The notes: generated from the sequence alone by a model not told the origin. Counted from the stretch's first letter, positions 1 through 8,571 are shown. The stretch is DNA of 64,000 bases from VFJJ01 sp031362415 (GCA_031362415.1 JANLSK010000040.1:1-64000), one strand, 5' to 3'. Translations and numbers: made by a program.

Positions 1-303
1 TTCGATGCGCTCGATCACCGACCCGGGCGAGGTGGCGAGACCGGCGCTGCGCAACTCGGCGCCGGCGGCGATGTCGGGATCGATTGCGACACCCACGATG
101 GCATCGTCGATCGGGCTCAGAACCTCGATGTACACGGGGGCCTCGGAGCCGATGGCGTCGGTCTCGACGAGATACACCGCCAGGAACGCAGGATCCTCGG
201 GTCGCACGCCGCTGCTGGGGACGTCACCGTCGCCACACCCGACCGCACCAGTCGCGCTCCCGACGACGATGGCCATGAGCGCGACCGCCTGACGGATCCC
301 CAT
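1..303 (-). CDS. Putative lipoprotein, 3' part outside window
   Basis: The N-terminal 101 codons of a secreted protein; the gene runs off the left edge. A short hydrophobic signal (about residues 6-20) ends in AVGC, a relaxed lipobox, so the mature protein is probably a lipoprotein starting at Cys23. The following residues (AFLAVYLVET..., PIDDAIVGV) recall the start of copper-chaperone PCu(A)C-like domains, but too little is visible to claim this. The ATG at 303 is chosen because it gives the full signal peptide; an ATG ten codons later would cut it. The next gene upstream on the same strand ends at 343, so the two could be co-transcribed. Confidence 0.6.
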   Translation of the reverse strand, partial: MGIRQAVALMAIVVGSATGAVGCGDGDVPSSGVRPEDPAFLAVYLVETDAIGSEAPVYIEVLSPIDDAIVGVAIDPDIAAGAELRSAGLATSPGSVIERIE

Positions 304-342
304 GTTCAACCCTACGCCCCCGGCGGTCCCGCTCGACGCCCT

Positions 343-2226
343 TCAGGACGGGATCGACACCGCCGCGAGGTTGTCGAGGTAGCGGGCGACCAACGAACCG
401 GCGGGGATCTCGAGAACTCGTCCCTCGCCCTGCTCCGGTCGATCCTCGAGGGTCCAGACATCGACGATGCGCCGGGCGACCATCCGATGCAGCGGATCGT
501 CGCCCACGAGCACCACTTCCTTCTTGGCCGTGACCAGGCCCTGCTTCTTGGCATCGCGGCGGGCGACCAGACCGAGGCCACGGCAGGCGGCGCAGAGGTG
601 CCAGGAGATCGCCGGCTTGGGAATGCAGCGTCCGCAGATCGGTACGCCGCACAGGACGCAGCCCGCCGTGGCCCCCGCGCACGCTTCACAGGTTGTGGTC
701 ATGCAGTAGGCGCACAGCATGGCGTGCTCGACGAGATGCCCCGACCGGTCGTGGATCATTCCCGCCGAGCTCGTCACGGTGTCGTGGCCTTCGACCACGC
801 CCACCTGCTCGCCGGCGGCGAGGTCGTAGCTGATCGAGAACTCGGCACCGTCGGCATCCCGCCACCGTTCCTCGACGCGGGCTCCGAGACCGATCCCGAG
901 AACGTCGGGCGGTCGAACCAGAGAGTCGACGAGGCCCCGTAGCCGCTCGGCGAGCACCTCGGGGAGTGCGGTCGAGTCGGTCTCGGGACCGCGCACGGCG
1001 CGTCCTTCGCCCCAGAGGGCCAGGAGCCGATCGCGTCCATCGGGTTGAACAGGGCCGTCGGGCAGTGAGAGACGCGGGGTGACGGTCTGCGTGAGCCGGA
1101 CGGCCCCCACGATGACCGGGCTGACGATCTTGTCGGGCTCGGTGAGGGCGATGACGTCGGCGAACGGCGGCCATCCGCCGATGACCTCGCCGACGAGCGC
1201 ACGTTCGAGATCATCGAGTTGCTCGCGGAGGGCGTACCAGTCGACCCGGGCGTCGGGCGAGAGCAATCCGAGCAGTGTGTGGCGACCAACGGCGCACAAG
1301 GCGGCCTCGAAGCCATGAGATGCCGACCAGGCGATGACCCGGGGCGCCGGCTCCCATCCCGTGACAGCCCACGCTGGCGTCTCAGCGCTGCGGAAGCTCC
1401 AGGGGACCTCGTGGCTCTCGACCACACCGTCACAGCAGTCGCAGTGCAAGAGCCCGTTGGGCGTGAGGGTCACCGTTGTCGTGACCCGCTCGACGGTCAC
1501 CTCGATCCTCGAAGCCGACGCTGGGAATGGGCCCGCGAACCAGGCCGCCCATTCCACCGGGATCTCGCCCACATACGGCTCGGGAACGGGCGCAAGGTTC
1601 ACCGAGCCGCCATCGGCCAGGCTCGACCGAGCCGCGGCGATGGTCTCGGGCATCGGTGCCGGCGATTCGTGCTCGGCGAGGGCCATGGCGTTGGACGCCG
1701 GCGCGAGCTGCCAGCGACACCGGTCGAGCACACCGTGCGCGAGCTCGATCTCGTCCTCGTCGGGCTCGGGCTCGTCGAGCACGACGCTCCAGGCGATGCG
1801 GTCGGAGCCGGATGCGCCCAGAGCCTTGACCGCACCGAGGTGCAGGGCCAGCTCGTCGCTCGAGAGCGGACCGAAGCTGAGCCACCGCTCGATCTGGTCG
1901 TTGCGGACCCACGCGGCCTCGCGACGATCGCCACCGGCCAGAAGCACGACCCGGCTCGATGCACCAGCATCGGTGCCGGGCGGGCCTTCGACGACGACCA
2001 CGGCCATCCCGTGCGCCCCGAGCTCGGACGGCAACAACGCCACCTCGGTGGGGCTCAGGCCGCGCACCGGTCCGGTGACGACGAGCGGACCGGCCAGCTC
2101 GGTCGGCCTGTTCACGTGATCTCCCACCCCAGCGACGCCATGCGAGCCAATTGCATCCTGTGCTGTTGCCTCCGGAACCATCTCGACACCGCTCCCCCGC
2201 TCGGCGGGGCCCTCCATGGCCGTCAT
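343..2226 (-). CDS. Zinc-ribbon protein of unknown function
   Basis: A 627-aa protein I do not recognise. The first ~250 residues are acidic and soluble with no signal peptide. An HCDCCDG motif lies near residue 265. The C-terminal quarter (about 505-560) is a dense cysteine array, CAYC, CEAC, CVLC, CGRC and CAAC, which reads as two or three treble-clef or RING-like zinc ribbons, followed by a basic segment (ARRDAKKQG) and a hydrophobic tail. No membrane helix is evident. Such arrays usually mediate protein or nucleic-acid contacts, but no enzyme motif is visible, so the role stays unknown. The start is the first in-frame ATG; a later start is possible because residues 1-40 look poorly conserved. 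Confidence 0.75.
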   Translation of the reverse strand: MTAMEGPAERGSGVEMVPEATAQDAIGSHGVAGVGDHVNRPTELAGPLVVTGPVRGLSPTEVALLPSELGAHGMAVVVVEGPPGTDAGASSRVVLLAGGDRREAAWVRNDQIERWLSFGPLSSDELALHLGAVKALGASGSDRIAWSVVLDEPEPDEDEIELAHGVLDRCRWQLAPASNAMALAEHESPAPMPETIAAARSSLADGGSVNLAPVPEPYVGEIPVEWAAWFAGPFPASASRIEVTVERVTTTVTLTPNGLLHCDCCDGVVESHEVPWSFRSAETPAWAVTGWEPAPRVIAWSASHGFEAALCAVGRHTLLGLLSPDARVDWYALREQLDDLERALVGEVIGGWPPFADVIALTEPDKIVSPVIVGAVRLTQTVTPRLSLPDGPVQPDGRDRLLALWGEGRAVRGPETDSTALPEVLAERLRGLVDSLVRPPDVLGIGLGARVEERWRDADGAEFSISYDLAAGEQVGVVEGHDTVTSSAGMIHDRSGHLVEHAMLCAYCMTTTCEACAGATAGCVLCGVPICGRCIPKPAISWHLCAACRGLGLVARRDAKKQGLVTAKKEVVLVGDDPLHRMVARRIVDVWTLEDRPEQGEGRVLEIPAGSLVARYLDNLAAVSIPS

Positions 2227-2406
2227 TCGGTTCGCGCCTTTCTGAGCGCCGCCGATACGAAACGCCAGTCAGGGTACAGACCCGGCGCAGCGGAACGCCC
2301 GTCCAGATACCGCAGCGGAGCCGGAAATACGCCCCCAAGGGGACGAATCCTGTGGGATGACCCTCGATCGTGCCGCGAGACGGCCGGGCCCGCCGATCGG
2401 GGCTCC

Positions 2407-2412
2407 TACCAT
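2407..2412 (+). promoter_or_regulatory. Leaderless-type -10 box for ROK gene
   Basis: TACCAT (TANNNT) ends 8 nt before the GTG at 2421, and there is no Shine-Dalgarno sequence between them. In actinobacteria this spacing places the transcription start at or near the start codon. It is the main reason for choosing this GTG over the upstream in-frame ATG at 2370. Confidence 0.45.
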
Positions 2413-2420
2413 CGGCCGCC

Positions 2421-3329
2421 GTGGAAGATCTGGCGCTGGCCGTCGACATCGGGGGCACGAAGTTGGCAGCCGCTCTGGTGACGACCGGCGGCGATGTCGT
2501 CGTCGACGCGACGGTTCCCACGCCTCGCCACGACGAGGCCGACGAGCTGTTCCGCGCGCTCTCGGCGATGGTCGAGCGCGTCGTCTCGCAGGTCCCGACC
2601 GGCGCCACCATCGCCGTGTGCGGGGTCGGCTGCGGCGGACCGATGAGCATCGGGGGTCACGACGTCTCGCCCCTCAACATCCCCGCGTGGCGGCGGTTCC
2701 CGCTCCGCGACCGTCTGGCCGCCTCGACCGGGCTGGCCTGCTTCGTCGACAACGACGCCAAGGCGTTGGCGCTCGGGGAAGGCTGGCGCGGCGCTGCCGC
2801 CGGAGTCCGGAACTACATCGCCATGGTGGTCTCGACGGGCATCGGGGGCGGGATCGTGGTCGACGGGCGGCTGCTCGACGGTCGAGGCGGCAACGCGGGT
2901 CACATCGGCCACGTGATCGTGGTGCCCGAGGGGCGGTTGTGCGGTTGCGGCGCCCGCGGGTGCCTTGAGGCGGAAGCCTCGGGCCCTTCCATCGAGGCCA
3001 TCACGGGCCGACCTGCCGCAGAGGCCGACGATGATACGAAGCGGCGGACGGGTCGACTGGTCGGTCTCGCCGTGGCCAACGCGGCCACCCTGCTCGACCT
3101 CCCCCTCGCCGTGGTCGCCGGATCGGTCGCGCTGGGCTTCGGCGACGTGTTCTTCGATGCCGCCCAGGCGGAGCTCGATCGGCACTGTCGGATCAGCTTC
3201 TCCCGCGGGGCGCGGATCGTCCCGGCGGGGCTGGGCTCCGCCGGGCCGCTCGTGGGGGCGGGAGCCGTCGGTTGGCGGGGTCTGGCCACGCAGGGCCGGG
3301 GACCCTGGGTCGATCAGCTCTCGAGGTAG
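2421..3329 (+). CDS. ROK family sugar kinase
   Basis: A 302-aa ROK-family protein, probably an ATP-dependent glucokinase or related hexose kinase acting in the cytosol. Visible signatures are the phosphate-binding DIGGTK at residues 9-14, DNDAKALALGE around 115, the STGIGGGIV phosphate loop, GGNAGHIGH, and the ROK zinc motif LCGCGARGCLE. Length is normal for ROK kinases without an N-terminal DNA-binding domain, so this is an enzyme and not a ROK repressor. Substrate cannot be fixed from sequence. Its 3' end overlaps the convergent inositol-phosphate synthase gene by 16 bp. Confidence 0.85.
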   Translation: MEDLALAVDIGGTKLAAALVTTGGDVVVDATVPTPRHDEADELFRALSAMVERVVSQVPTGATIAVCGVGCGGPMSIGGHDVSPLNIPAWRRFPLRDRLAASTGLACFVDNDAKALALGEGWRGAAAGVRNYIAMVVSTGIGGGIVVDGRLLDGRGGNAGHIGHVIVVPEGRLCGCGARGCLEAEASGPSIEAITGRPAAEADDDTKRRTGRLVGLAVANAATLLDLPLAVVAGSVALGFGDVFFDAAQAELDRHCRISFSRGARIVPAGLGSAGPLVGAGAVGWRGLATQGRGPWVDQLSR

Positions 3330-4639
3330 TACTCGATGCCCAGGTGGGTGATCTGGTCCTCACCCATCATCCAGCGCAGCGTGTTCTTCAACTTGGTCTG
3401 CTGGATGAACAGGTCGTGCTCGGGGTACAGGCCCGCTGCCACCTGCGGCGACTTGTAGTAGAAGCTCAACCACTCCTGGATGCCGCCCAGACCTGCCCGT
3501 TGGGCCAGGTCGGTGAACAGCACGAGGTCGAGGGCCAAGGGGGCGGCCAGGATCGAGTCGCGACAGAGGAAATCGACCTTGAGCTGCATCGGGTAGCCGA
3601 GCCAGCCGAACAGATCGATGTTGTCCCAGCCCTCTTTGTTGTCACCGCGGGGCGGGTAGTAGTTGATGCGGACCTTGTGGTAGATGTCGCCGTACAGCGT
3701 GGGGTAGCGCTCGGGCTCGAGGATGTGATCGAGCACGCCGAGCTTCGACTCTTCCTTGGTCTTGAAGCTCTCGGGATCGTCGAGCACCTCGCCGTCGCGG
3801 TTGCCCAGGATGTTCGTGGAGTACCACCCCGCGATACCGAGCATCCGGGCCTTGAACATCGGTGCCAGGACGGTCTTCACCAGGGTCTGGCCGGTCTTGA
3901 AGTCCTTGCCGGAGATGGGCAGGCGCGACTCGACGGCCAGGCGCTCGAGGACAGGGATGTCGGCGGTGAGGTTCGGCGCGCCGTTGCAGAAGCCGGCACC
4001 TTCGAGCAGCGCGGCGTAGGCGTACAGCATCGAGGGCGCGATGGAGGGGTCGTCGGCATCGATGGCGGCCTCGAACGCGTCGCGGTCTTCGTGGGTGGGA
4101 CCTCGCTCGAGGAAGATCTCGGTGGATCCACACCAGAGCATCACGACCCGGTCGAGCTGGTTGTTCTCCTTGAAGACGTTGATGTCTTCGCGGATGCCTT
4201 CGAGCATCGCCCGCTTGTTCGTGGACTTGACGTTCGGGCCTTCGAGGCGCTTCACGTACCGGGAGTCGAACGCTGCGGCCATGGGCCGGACCGAACGCAG
4301 CGACTCGGCAATGGGCTCGAGATGCCGGGTCGACTCGAGGACGCCGGCGCGCTGAGCGGCGACGTAGGCGTCGTCGGGGAACGGATCCCAGGCCCCGAAG
4401 ACGATGTCATCGAGCGTGGCGAGCGGGACGAAGTCGCGAATCAGCGGGACGTTCTGGTCGGTGCGTCGTCCGAGCCTGATGGTCCCCATCTGGGTGAGCG
4501 ACCCGATCGGCTCACCCATGCCACGCCGGGCCAGCTCGACGCCGGCGATGAGGGTGCTGGCCACGGCGCCGAGGCCGACCGTGAGCACACCGAGGCGTCC
4601 CTGAGCGGGAGCGATGGTCGGACGTTGGGGAGTGTTCAT
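3314..4639 (-). CDS. ino1: Myo-inositol-1-phosphate synthase
   Basis: Converts glucose-6-phosphate to 1L-myo-inositol-1-phosphate with NAD, the entry step to inositol for phosphatidylinositol, mycothiol or di-myo-inositol phosphate. The 441-aa product opens with a Rossmann loop (LTVGLGAVAST, about 18-29), and carries the family blocks SGKDFKTGQT and GWYSTNILGNRDG with the catalytic Lys-rich segment after it. It is longer than the ~370-aa mycobacterial enzyme. The start ATG has a good Shine-Dalgarno (TGGAGG, ~7 nt upstream). The neighbouring ROK kinase could supply hexose phosphate, but the genes are convergent, so this is only suggestive. Confidence 0.9.
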   Translation of the reverse strand: MNTPQRPTIAPAQGRLGVLTVGLGAVASTLIAGVELARRGMGEPIGSLTQMGTIRLGRRTDQNVPLIRDFVPLATLDDIVFGAWDPFPDDAYVAAQRAGVLESTRHLEPIAESLRSVRPMAAAFDSRYVKRLEGPNVKSTNKRAMLEGIREDINVFKENNQLDRVVMLWCGSTEIFLERGPTHEDRDAFEAAIDADDPSIAPSMLYAYAALLEGAGFCNGAPNLTADIPVLERLAVESRLPISGKDFKTGQTLVKTVLAPMFKARMLGIAGWYSTNILGNRDGEVLDDPESFKTKEESKLGVLDHILEPERYPTLYGDIYHKVRINYYPPRGDNKEGWDNIDLFGWLGYPMQLKVDFLCRDSILAAPLALDLVLFTDLAQRAGLGGIQEWLSFYYKSPQVAAGLYPEHDLFIQQTKLKNTLRWMMGEDQITHLGIEYYLES

Positions 4640-4672
4640 GCGGCGCCTCCAGCAGTGGGCAACCTCCCGACG

Positions 4673-5983
4673 CTAGCCGTCGAGCCCCGATGGTCCTCTG
4701 CTCGGCTTGTGCCGTCCTCGACCATCCCTGGGGGCCGATCCGGGCGGCACGGCGGCGGGCGACTCGACCCGTTGGGTGGCGTAGATGCTCCGGTGGCCCG
4801 AGAAGACGTAGGCGACCACGCAGCCGACGGCGAGGGGGACGACGGGCGCAGCGCCGAAGAGCTCCACGCCCATGATCGTGCACGCCAACGGGGTGTTCGC
4901 CGCGCCGGCGAACACGGCAACGAAGCCCACGGCCGCCAGGAGCGGGACGGGAACGTCGAGGAGACGCCCCAGCGCCACGCCGAGGGTGGCCCCGATGACG
5001 AACAGGGGGGTCACCTCGCCGCCTTGGAAGCCCGACCCCAGGGTCAGTGAGGTGAAGAGGAGCTTGAGGGCGAAGGCGCCGGCGACCAACCCCACCCCGC
5101 CGGCCAGGGCCCCCGTCGCCAGTGGCAGGGACAGGCCCAGATAGTCGCGGGTGCCGACGATCGCCGTGAGGGCCACGACGAGCACACCACCCAGGGCCGG
5201 CCGCAGCGGTGGCCACGGAACCAGCACCGCGAACAGGCGCCGGAGCCCGTGGGTGAGCTCGACGAAGGCCTCGCTGGCGAGGCCGAAGGCCAGACCGGCC
5301 ACTGCCACCTTGGCCAGGAGGGTCACGTCGAGGTCGACGTGGGCGATGACGGGCGTCGCCGTGTGGCGCACGTCGAGACCGAGCACGACGAGGTGCCCGA
5401 CGACCGATGCCGTCAGGGCCGGCACCAGCGCGTCGTGACGCAGCCGACCCACCGTCTGGACCTCGAGTGCGAACACGCAGCCGGCGAGCGGAACCCCGAA
5501 CACCGATCCGAAGCCGCCGGCTATGGCCGCGATGAGCATGAGGCGACGGGCGTCGGGGCCCAATCGGAGCGCTCGGGAGCAGAGGTCGGTGAGGCTGCCC
5601 GCCATCTGGATGGCCGTGCCCTCCCGTCCGGCCGAGCCGCCGACGAGGTGGGTGACGATCGTGCCGCCGTACACCAGCGGGGCCATCCGTCGGGGTACCC
5701 ACGTTGTCGGCTCGTGGATCTCGTCGATCACGAGGCCGGTGCCGCCCGCCGCGCGACCCGCTCCGTGGTGGTACACGAGCCCGATCCCGAAGCCGGCCAG
5801 GGGCATCAGCCAGAGCAGGCGCGGATGCTCGAGGCGTTGGCGGGTGGCCCGGTCGAGCGACTCGAGGAACCCGGCCGATGCCAGTCCGGCCACCACACCG
5901 ACGAGCGAGCTCAACACGATCCACCGAGTCAGATGGCCGACGAGGCGGACCAGCTCGCACCCGTGCCCCCTCAGCCGCTCCAT
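4673..5983 (-). CDS. CLC family anion channel/antiporter, possibly fluoride type
   Basis: A 436-aa polytopic membrane protein of the CLC superfamily. Selectivity-filter motifs are visible: GGSAGREGTAIQM containing the external gating Glu, GVPLAGCVFALEV, and GSGFQGGEVTPLF. The first filter segment reads GGTGLVIDEIHEP where classic chloride CLCs have GSGIP; that wording, and GREGT in place of GREGP, resemble the EriC-F/CLC-F fluoride exporters as I remember them. The residue matching the internal proton Glu (second E of IIEE in E. coli ClcA) is Val. I did not find a fluoride riboswitch in the 157 bp upstream. Substrate is therefore open between chloride and fluoride. Confidence 0.8.
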   Translation of the reverse strand: MERLRGHGCELVRLVGHLTRWIVLSSLVGVVAGLASAGFLESLDRATRQRLEHPRLLWLMPLAGFGIGLVYHHGAGRAAGGTGLVIDEIHEPTTWVPRRMAPLVYGGTIVTHLVGGSAGREGTAIQMAGSLTDLCSRALRLGPDARRLMLIAAIAGGFGSVFGVPLAGCVFALEVQTVGRLRHDALVPALTASVVGHLVVLGLDVRHTATPVIAHVDLDVTLLAKVAVAGLAFGLASEAFVELTHGLRRLFAVLVPWPPLRPALGGVLVVALTAIVGTRDYLGLSLPLATGALAGGVGLVAGAFALKLLFTSLTLGSGFQGGEVTPLFVIGATLGVALGRLLDVPVPLLAAVGFVAVFAGAANTPLACTIMGVELFGAAPVVPLAVGCVVAYVFSGHRSIYATQRVESPAAVPPGSAPRDGRGRHKPSRGPSGLDG

Positions 5984-6126
5984 AGACGCTCAGAATCTCC
6001 GTTCATGCGCTCGGACACTCGGACGCTCGCGGGGACGAGTACCGGCCGGGATCATCCAGCGTCCAGGCTCCACGATGCAGCTTCGAGCCGCCACGACACA
6101 CCATGGAGCCGGACTCTACGTGCCGC

Positions 6127-6132
6127 TACGGT
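6127..6132 (+). promoter_or_regulatory. Leaderless-type -10 box for enoyl-CoA hydratase
   Basis: TACGGT ends 9 nt before the ATG at 6142 with no Shine-Dalgarno between, which supports that start over the in-frame ATG at 6103. Confidence 0.4.
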
Positions 6133-6141
6133 CGTCGGACT

Positions 6142-6930
6142 ATGAGCGAAAACGATGCAGCTCCCGTCACATACGAACAGGCCGACCACGTGGTGGTCAT
6201 CACGTATCACCGACCCGAGCGCATGAACGCCATCAACGGCCCGATGCGCGAGGCGCTCAACGCCGCTTGGAGCCGCTTCCGGGACGATCCGGAGGCGTGG
6301 GTCGCCATCGTCACCGGTGCCGGACGGGCGTTCTGCGCGGGAGCCGATCTCGTTGACGGCGCCGGCTCGGTGGGTACCTGGCCGGGCACGTTCTGGGAGA
6401 TCCCCACGCACAACTCCTTCGAGAGCGGCTGGGAGATCTTCAAGCCCACGATCGCCGCCGTCAACGGCCACTGCCTCGGCTACGGGCTCACCGCCGTGGC
6501 CGCGTGCGACTTCGTGATCGCCAGCGAACGGGCCACGTTCGGGTACCCGGAGGTGAAGCTGGGCGTGCCGGCGATCGTCGGCGCCATTCGTGCCCCGGCC
6601 CGCATCGGCTGGCAGAATGCCATGGAGCTGCTGCTGCTCGGCGATCCCGTGGATGCCGAGCGGGCCCGGGAGATGGGCCTCGTGGGGCGTGTCGTCCCCC
6701 ACGAGTCGCTGCTCGCCGAAGCCCATGCGCTCGCCGATCGCCTTTGCTCGGGCGCGCCGATCGCCCAGCGGGCCATGAAGGAGGTGGCCTGGCGGTCACA
6801 GCAGATGGCCTTCCAGGAGGCCGTCCGGTTCGGCGAGACCATGCGCAAGGTCGCCGGGGCATCCGACGATGCGGCGGAAGGCCGCCAGGCCGCCGCGGAG
6901 CGCCGGGCGCCGAAGTGGCGAGGTCGCTGA
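6142..6930 (+). CDS. Enoyl-CoA hydratase/isomerase family protein
   Basis: A 262-aa crotonase-fold protein that should act on an acyl-CoA thioester in fatty-acid or related catabolism. Visible are the oxyanion-hole blocks GRAFCAGADL (about 63-72) and AAVNGHCLGYGLT (about 110-122), and FGYPEVKLG. Glu in PEVKLG corresponds to one of the two catalytic Glu of true hydratases; the other position (usually E in ..GG.E) is T/A here (LGYGLTAV), so isomerase or another crotonase activity is possible. A likely acyl-CoA thiolase lies 4 kb away. It is followed by the putative selenoprotein on the same strand after 82 bp. Confidence 0.85.
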   Translation: MSENDAAPVTYEQADHVVVITYHRPERMNAINGPMREALNAAWSRFRDDPEAWVAIVTGAGRAFCAGADLVDGAGSVGTWPGTFWEIPTHNSFESGWEIFKPTIAAVNGHCLGYGLTAVAACDFVIASERATFGYPEVKLGVPAIVGAIRAPARIGWQNAMELLLLGDPVDAERAREMGLVGRVVPHESLLAEAHALADRLCSGAPIAQRAMKEVAWRSQQMAFQEAVRFGETMRKVAGASDDAAEGRQAAAERRAPKWRGR

Positions 6931-7000
6931 GGCCCCGATCCCATGGACCGCGGCGCAGTAGGTGTGCGCGGTGCCGCCGATGTGCGGTGCCGCCGAGCGC

Positions 7001-7006
7001 TACCGT
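7001..7006 (+). promoter_or_regulatory. Leaderless-type -10 box for the selenoprotein candidate
   Basis: TACCGT ends 6 nt before the ATG at 7013 and no Shine-Dalgarno precedes that ATG. The arrangement matches the leaderless boxes of several other genes here, and supports 7013, upstream of the in-frame TGA, as the real start. Confidence 0.45.
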
Positions 7007-7012
7007 CGCGCC

Positions 7013-7558
7013 ATGGACATCGCTGCGCTGGGAGCTCTCACCCTCACCGACTCGACCGGCTCGGCCCGGCGCCTGGGCGAGCTCTGGGCCGACCGGCCGG
7101 TGGCGCTGGTGTTCCTTCGCCACTTCGGCTGACTGCTCTGTCGCGAGCACGCCGCGCAGTTGCGCGACACCTACCCCGAGATCATCGCCCTCGGAGGCGA
7201 GGTCGTCGCCGTCGGGACGGGCGACTCGGCCTACGCCGCCCGCTTCGTCAGCGACGAGTCGATCCCGTATCCCGTCTACGTCGACGACGACGGGCGGGCC
7301 GGCCGCGCTGCTTCGGTGCGCACGGCCACCCCGTGGGGACTCATGTCGCCCAAGAGCTGGGGTGGCACCCGTGCGGCCTGGCGAGCAGGGTTTCGCATCC
7401 ATCGATCGGGCAAGCGCGTCCGCCGACTCGGCGGCACGTTCGTCGTGGGCCCGGGCCCGGGCGTCGTGCGCTACGAGCACGTCGACGCGCACTCCGCCGA
7501 CCATGCGCCGGTGGGCGAGGTGCTGTCGGCGCTTCGATCGGCCCGCTCCGACGCCTGA
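7013..7558 (+). CDS. Peroxiredoxin-like selenoprotein (UxxC), TGA read through
   Basis: Read with the TGA at 7130-7132 as selenocysteine, this is one uninterrupted 181-aa protein of the AhpC/TSA peroxiredoxin-like 2 (PRXL2/AAED1) type. The N-terminal 39 codons give a normal thioredoxin-fold strand ending VALVFLRHFG, then U40-L-L-C43-REH, where the family has CxxC. The fold continues on the other side (EVVAVGTGDSAYAARF, PVYVDDDGRAGRA, GGTFVVGPG). Standard gene calling would report only a fragment beginning after the TGA. The residue replaced is exactly the reactive Cys, and homology is clear on both sides, so Sec is more likely than a nonsense mutation; one-step mutation of TGC/TGT to TGA cannot be excluded. 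Probable role: thiol- or selenol-based peroxide or disulfide reduction. Confidence 0.78.
7130..7169 (+). promoter_or_regulatory. Candidate bacterial SECIS element
   Basis: Starts at the in-frame TGA. Two alternative stems lie just downstream. One is CGCGC/GCGCG (7153-7157 with 7162-7166) closing the tetraloop AGTT, whose G-U is 25 nt after the TGA. The other is the perfect 7-bp pair TGTCGCG (7139-7145) with CGCGACA (7163-7169) around the same loop. Bacterial SECIS hairpins lie inside the coding sequence directly 3' of UGA and expose a G-U in the apical loop. No folding energy was computed. Confidence 0.5.
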
Positions 7559-7600
7559 CGGGCCGTCAAGACGGCAGCCGACTCCGTCGATACGACGATC

Positions 7601-8428
7601 GTGGACCAGGTGCGCGCCGAGCGCGTTCAAGCCGTGGAGTGCGTGCCAAGCGAGACGCAGGCCGCGCCACCCGCATCGGTCGACGTCGATCCGGTGTGGA
7701 ACAGGCGGCTGGTTGAGCTGTCGTGTGCGATCAACGGCGTGTCGCTGATGATGCCCGCCGTCGAGCCCTACTTCATCCGCTCGATCCGAGCGGTCCAGGC
7801 CTCGCTCGAGCCGACACTGGTGGAGACCACCGAGCGCTTCGTTGCCGAAGAAGCGCACCACCACGCCGAGCATCGACGCTTCAACGCGCTCGTGCGCGCT
7901 CACTATCCAGCCGTGGCACCCTTGGAACGACTGATGATGCGGGTGTACGGCCACCTCGGCGCCCGCCGGAGCATCCGGTTCAACGTGGCGTTCACGGCAG
8001 CCTCGGAGATGATCGGTCTGGCCCTCGCCCGTTGGGTCGAGCGTCGAGTTCCCCGACTCGTCGACGGTGCCGATCCCGCCGTGACCCGCCTGTTCATGTG
8101 GCACCTGGCCGAGGAGGTCGAGCACAAGAACGTGGCGTTCGACGTGTTCGAGGCCACCGACGGATCACGGCGCCGATACGCGCTGACCATGCTCATGTCG
8201 TTGGCGCTCCTGGGATTTTTCACCTCCAGCGCCACCCTCGTGATGCTTTGGCGCGACCGGCGACTGTGGAACCCGCTCACGTACGTCCGTCTGCTCGGCC
8301 TGGCCGTCAGCGCCACGTTCGACGTCCTCCCCGACGTCGTCCTCTCATGTCTCCCCGGCCGCCACCCGTCGCAGGTGAGTGACCCCACCGCCTACCGCTC
8401 CTGGCTCGACACCTACGACACCCCGTAG
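7601..8428 (+). CDS. Metal-dependent hydrolase-like protein (PF10118 type)
   Basis: A 275-aa protein resembling the 'predicted metal-dependent hydrolase' family. It has the family's two acidic/His helices: RFVAEEAHHHAEH (about residues 84-96) and WHLAEEVEHKNVAFDVFE (about 167-184), which look like a ferritin-like or di-metal carboxylate site. Hydrophobic segments follow (about 195-220 and 240-255). The biochemical function of this family is not established. Start is a GTG 42 bp after the selenoprotein candidate, on the same strand, so co-transcription is likely. Confidence 0.75.
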   Translation: MDQVRAERVQAVECVPSETQAAPPASVDVDPVWNRRLVELSCAINGVSLMMPAVEPYFIRSIRAVQASLEPTLVETTERFVAEEAHHHAEHRRFNALVRAHYPAVAPLERLMMRVYGHLGARRSIRFNVAFTAASEMIGLALARWVERRVPRLVDGADPAVTRLFMWHLAEEVEHKNVAFDVFEATDGSRRRYALTMLMSLALLGFFTSSATLVMLWRDRRLWNPLTYVRLLGLAVSATFDVLPDVVLSCLPGRHPSQVSDPTAYRSWLDTYDTP

Positions 8429-8571
8429 CGGATGGTCGGGCTTCTCTGGCGGCATCCTGACCCGGGCGCACGACCCCCTGGTTGGCGCACATTCGTGGGA
8501 ATTCGGACTATGGCGATGATTGCGCAGCGTCGCCCCGACGTCTTCACGATCGAGCGGGGCCGCAGGTTCTG

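Noticed and set aside
3272..5050. 592-codon plus-strand ORF over ino1 and the CLC gene
   Set aside because: Antisense to two genes with clear motifs; no recognisable domain.
5984..6141. Fluoride riboswitch upstream of the CLC gene
   Set aside because: No sequence matching the crcB motif consensus recognised; only short GGATGATCC-like similarity.
7130..7132. TGA as an ordinary nonsense mutation making a pseudogene
   Set aside because: Not excluded, but the stop is exactly at the redox Cys, the frame is intact on both sides, and a hairpin follows.
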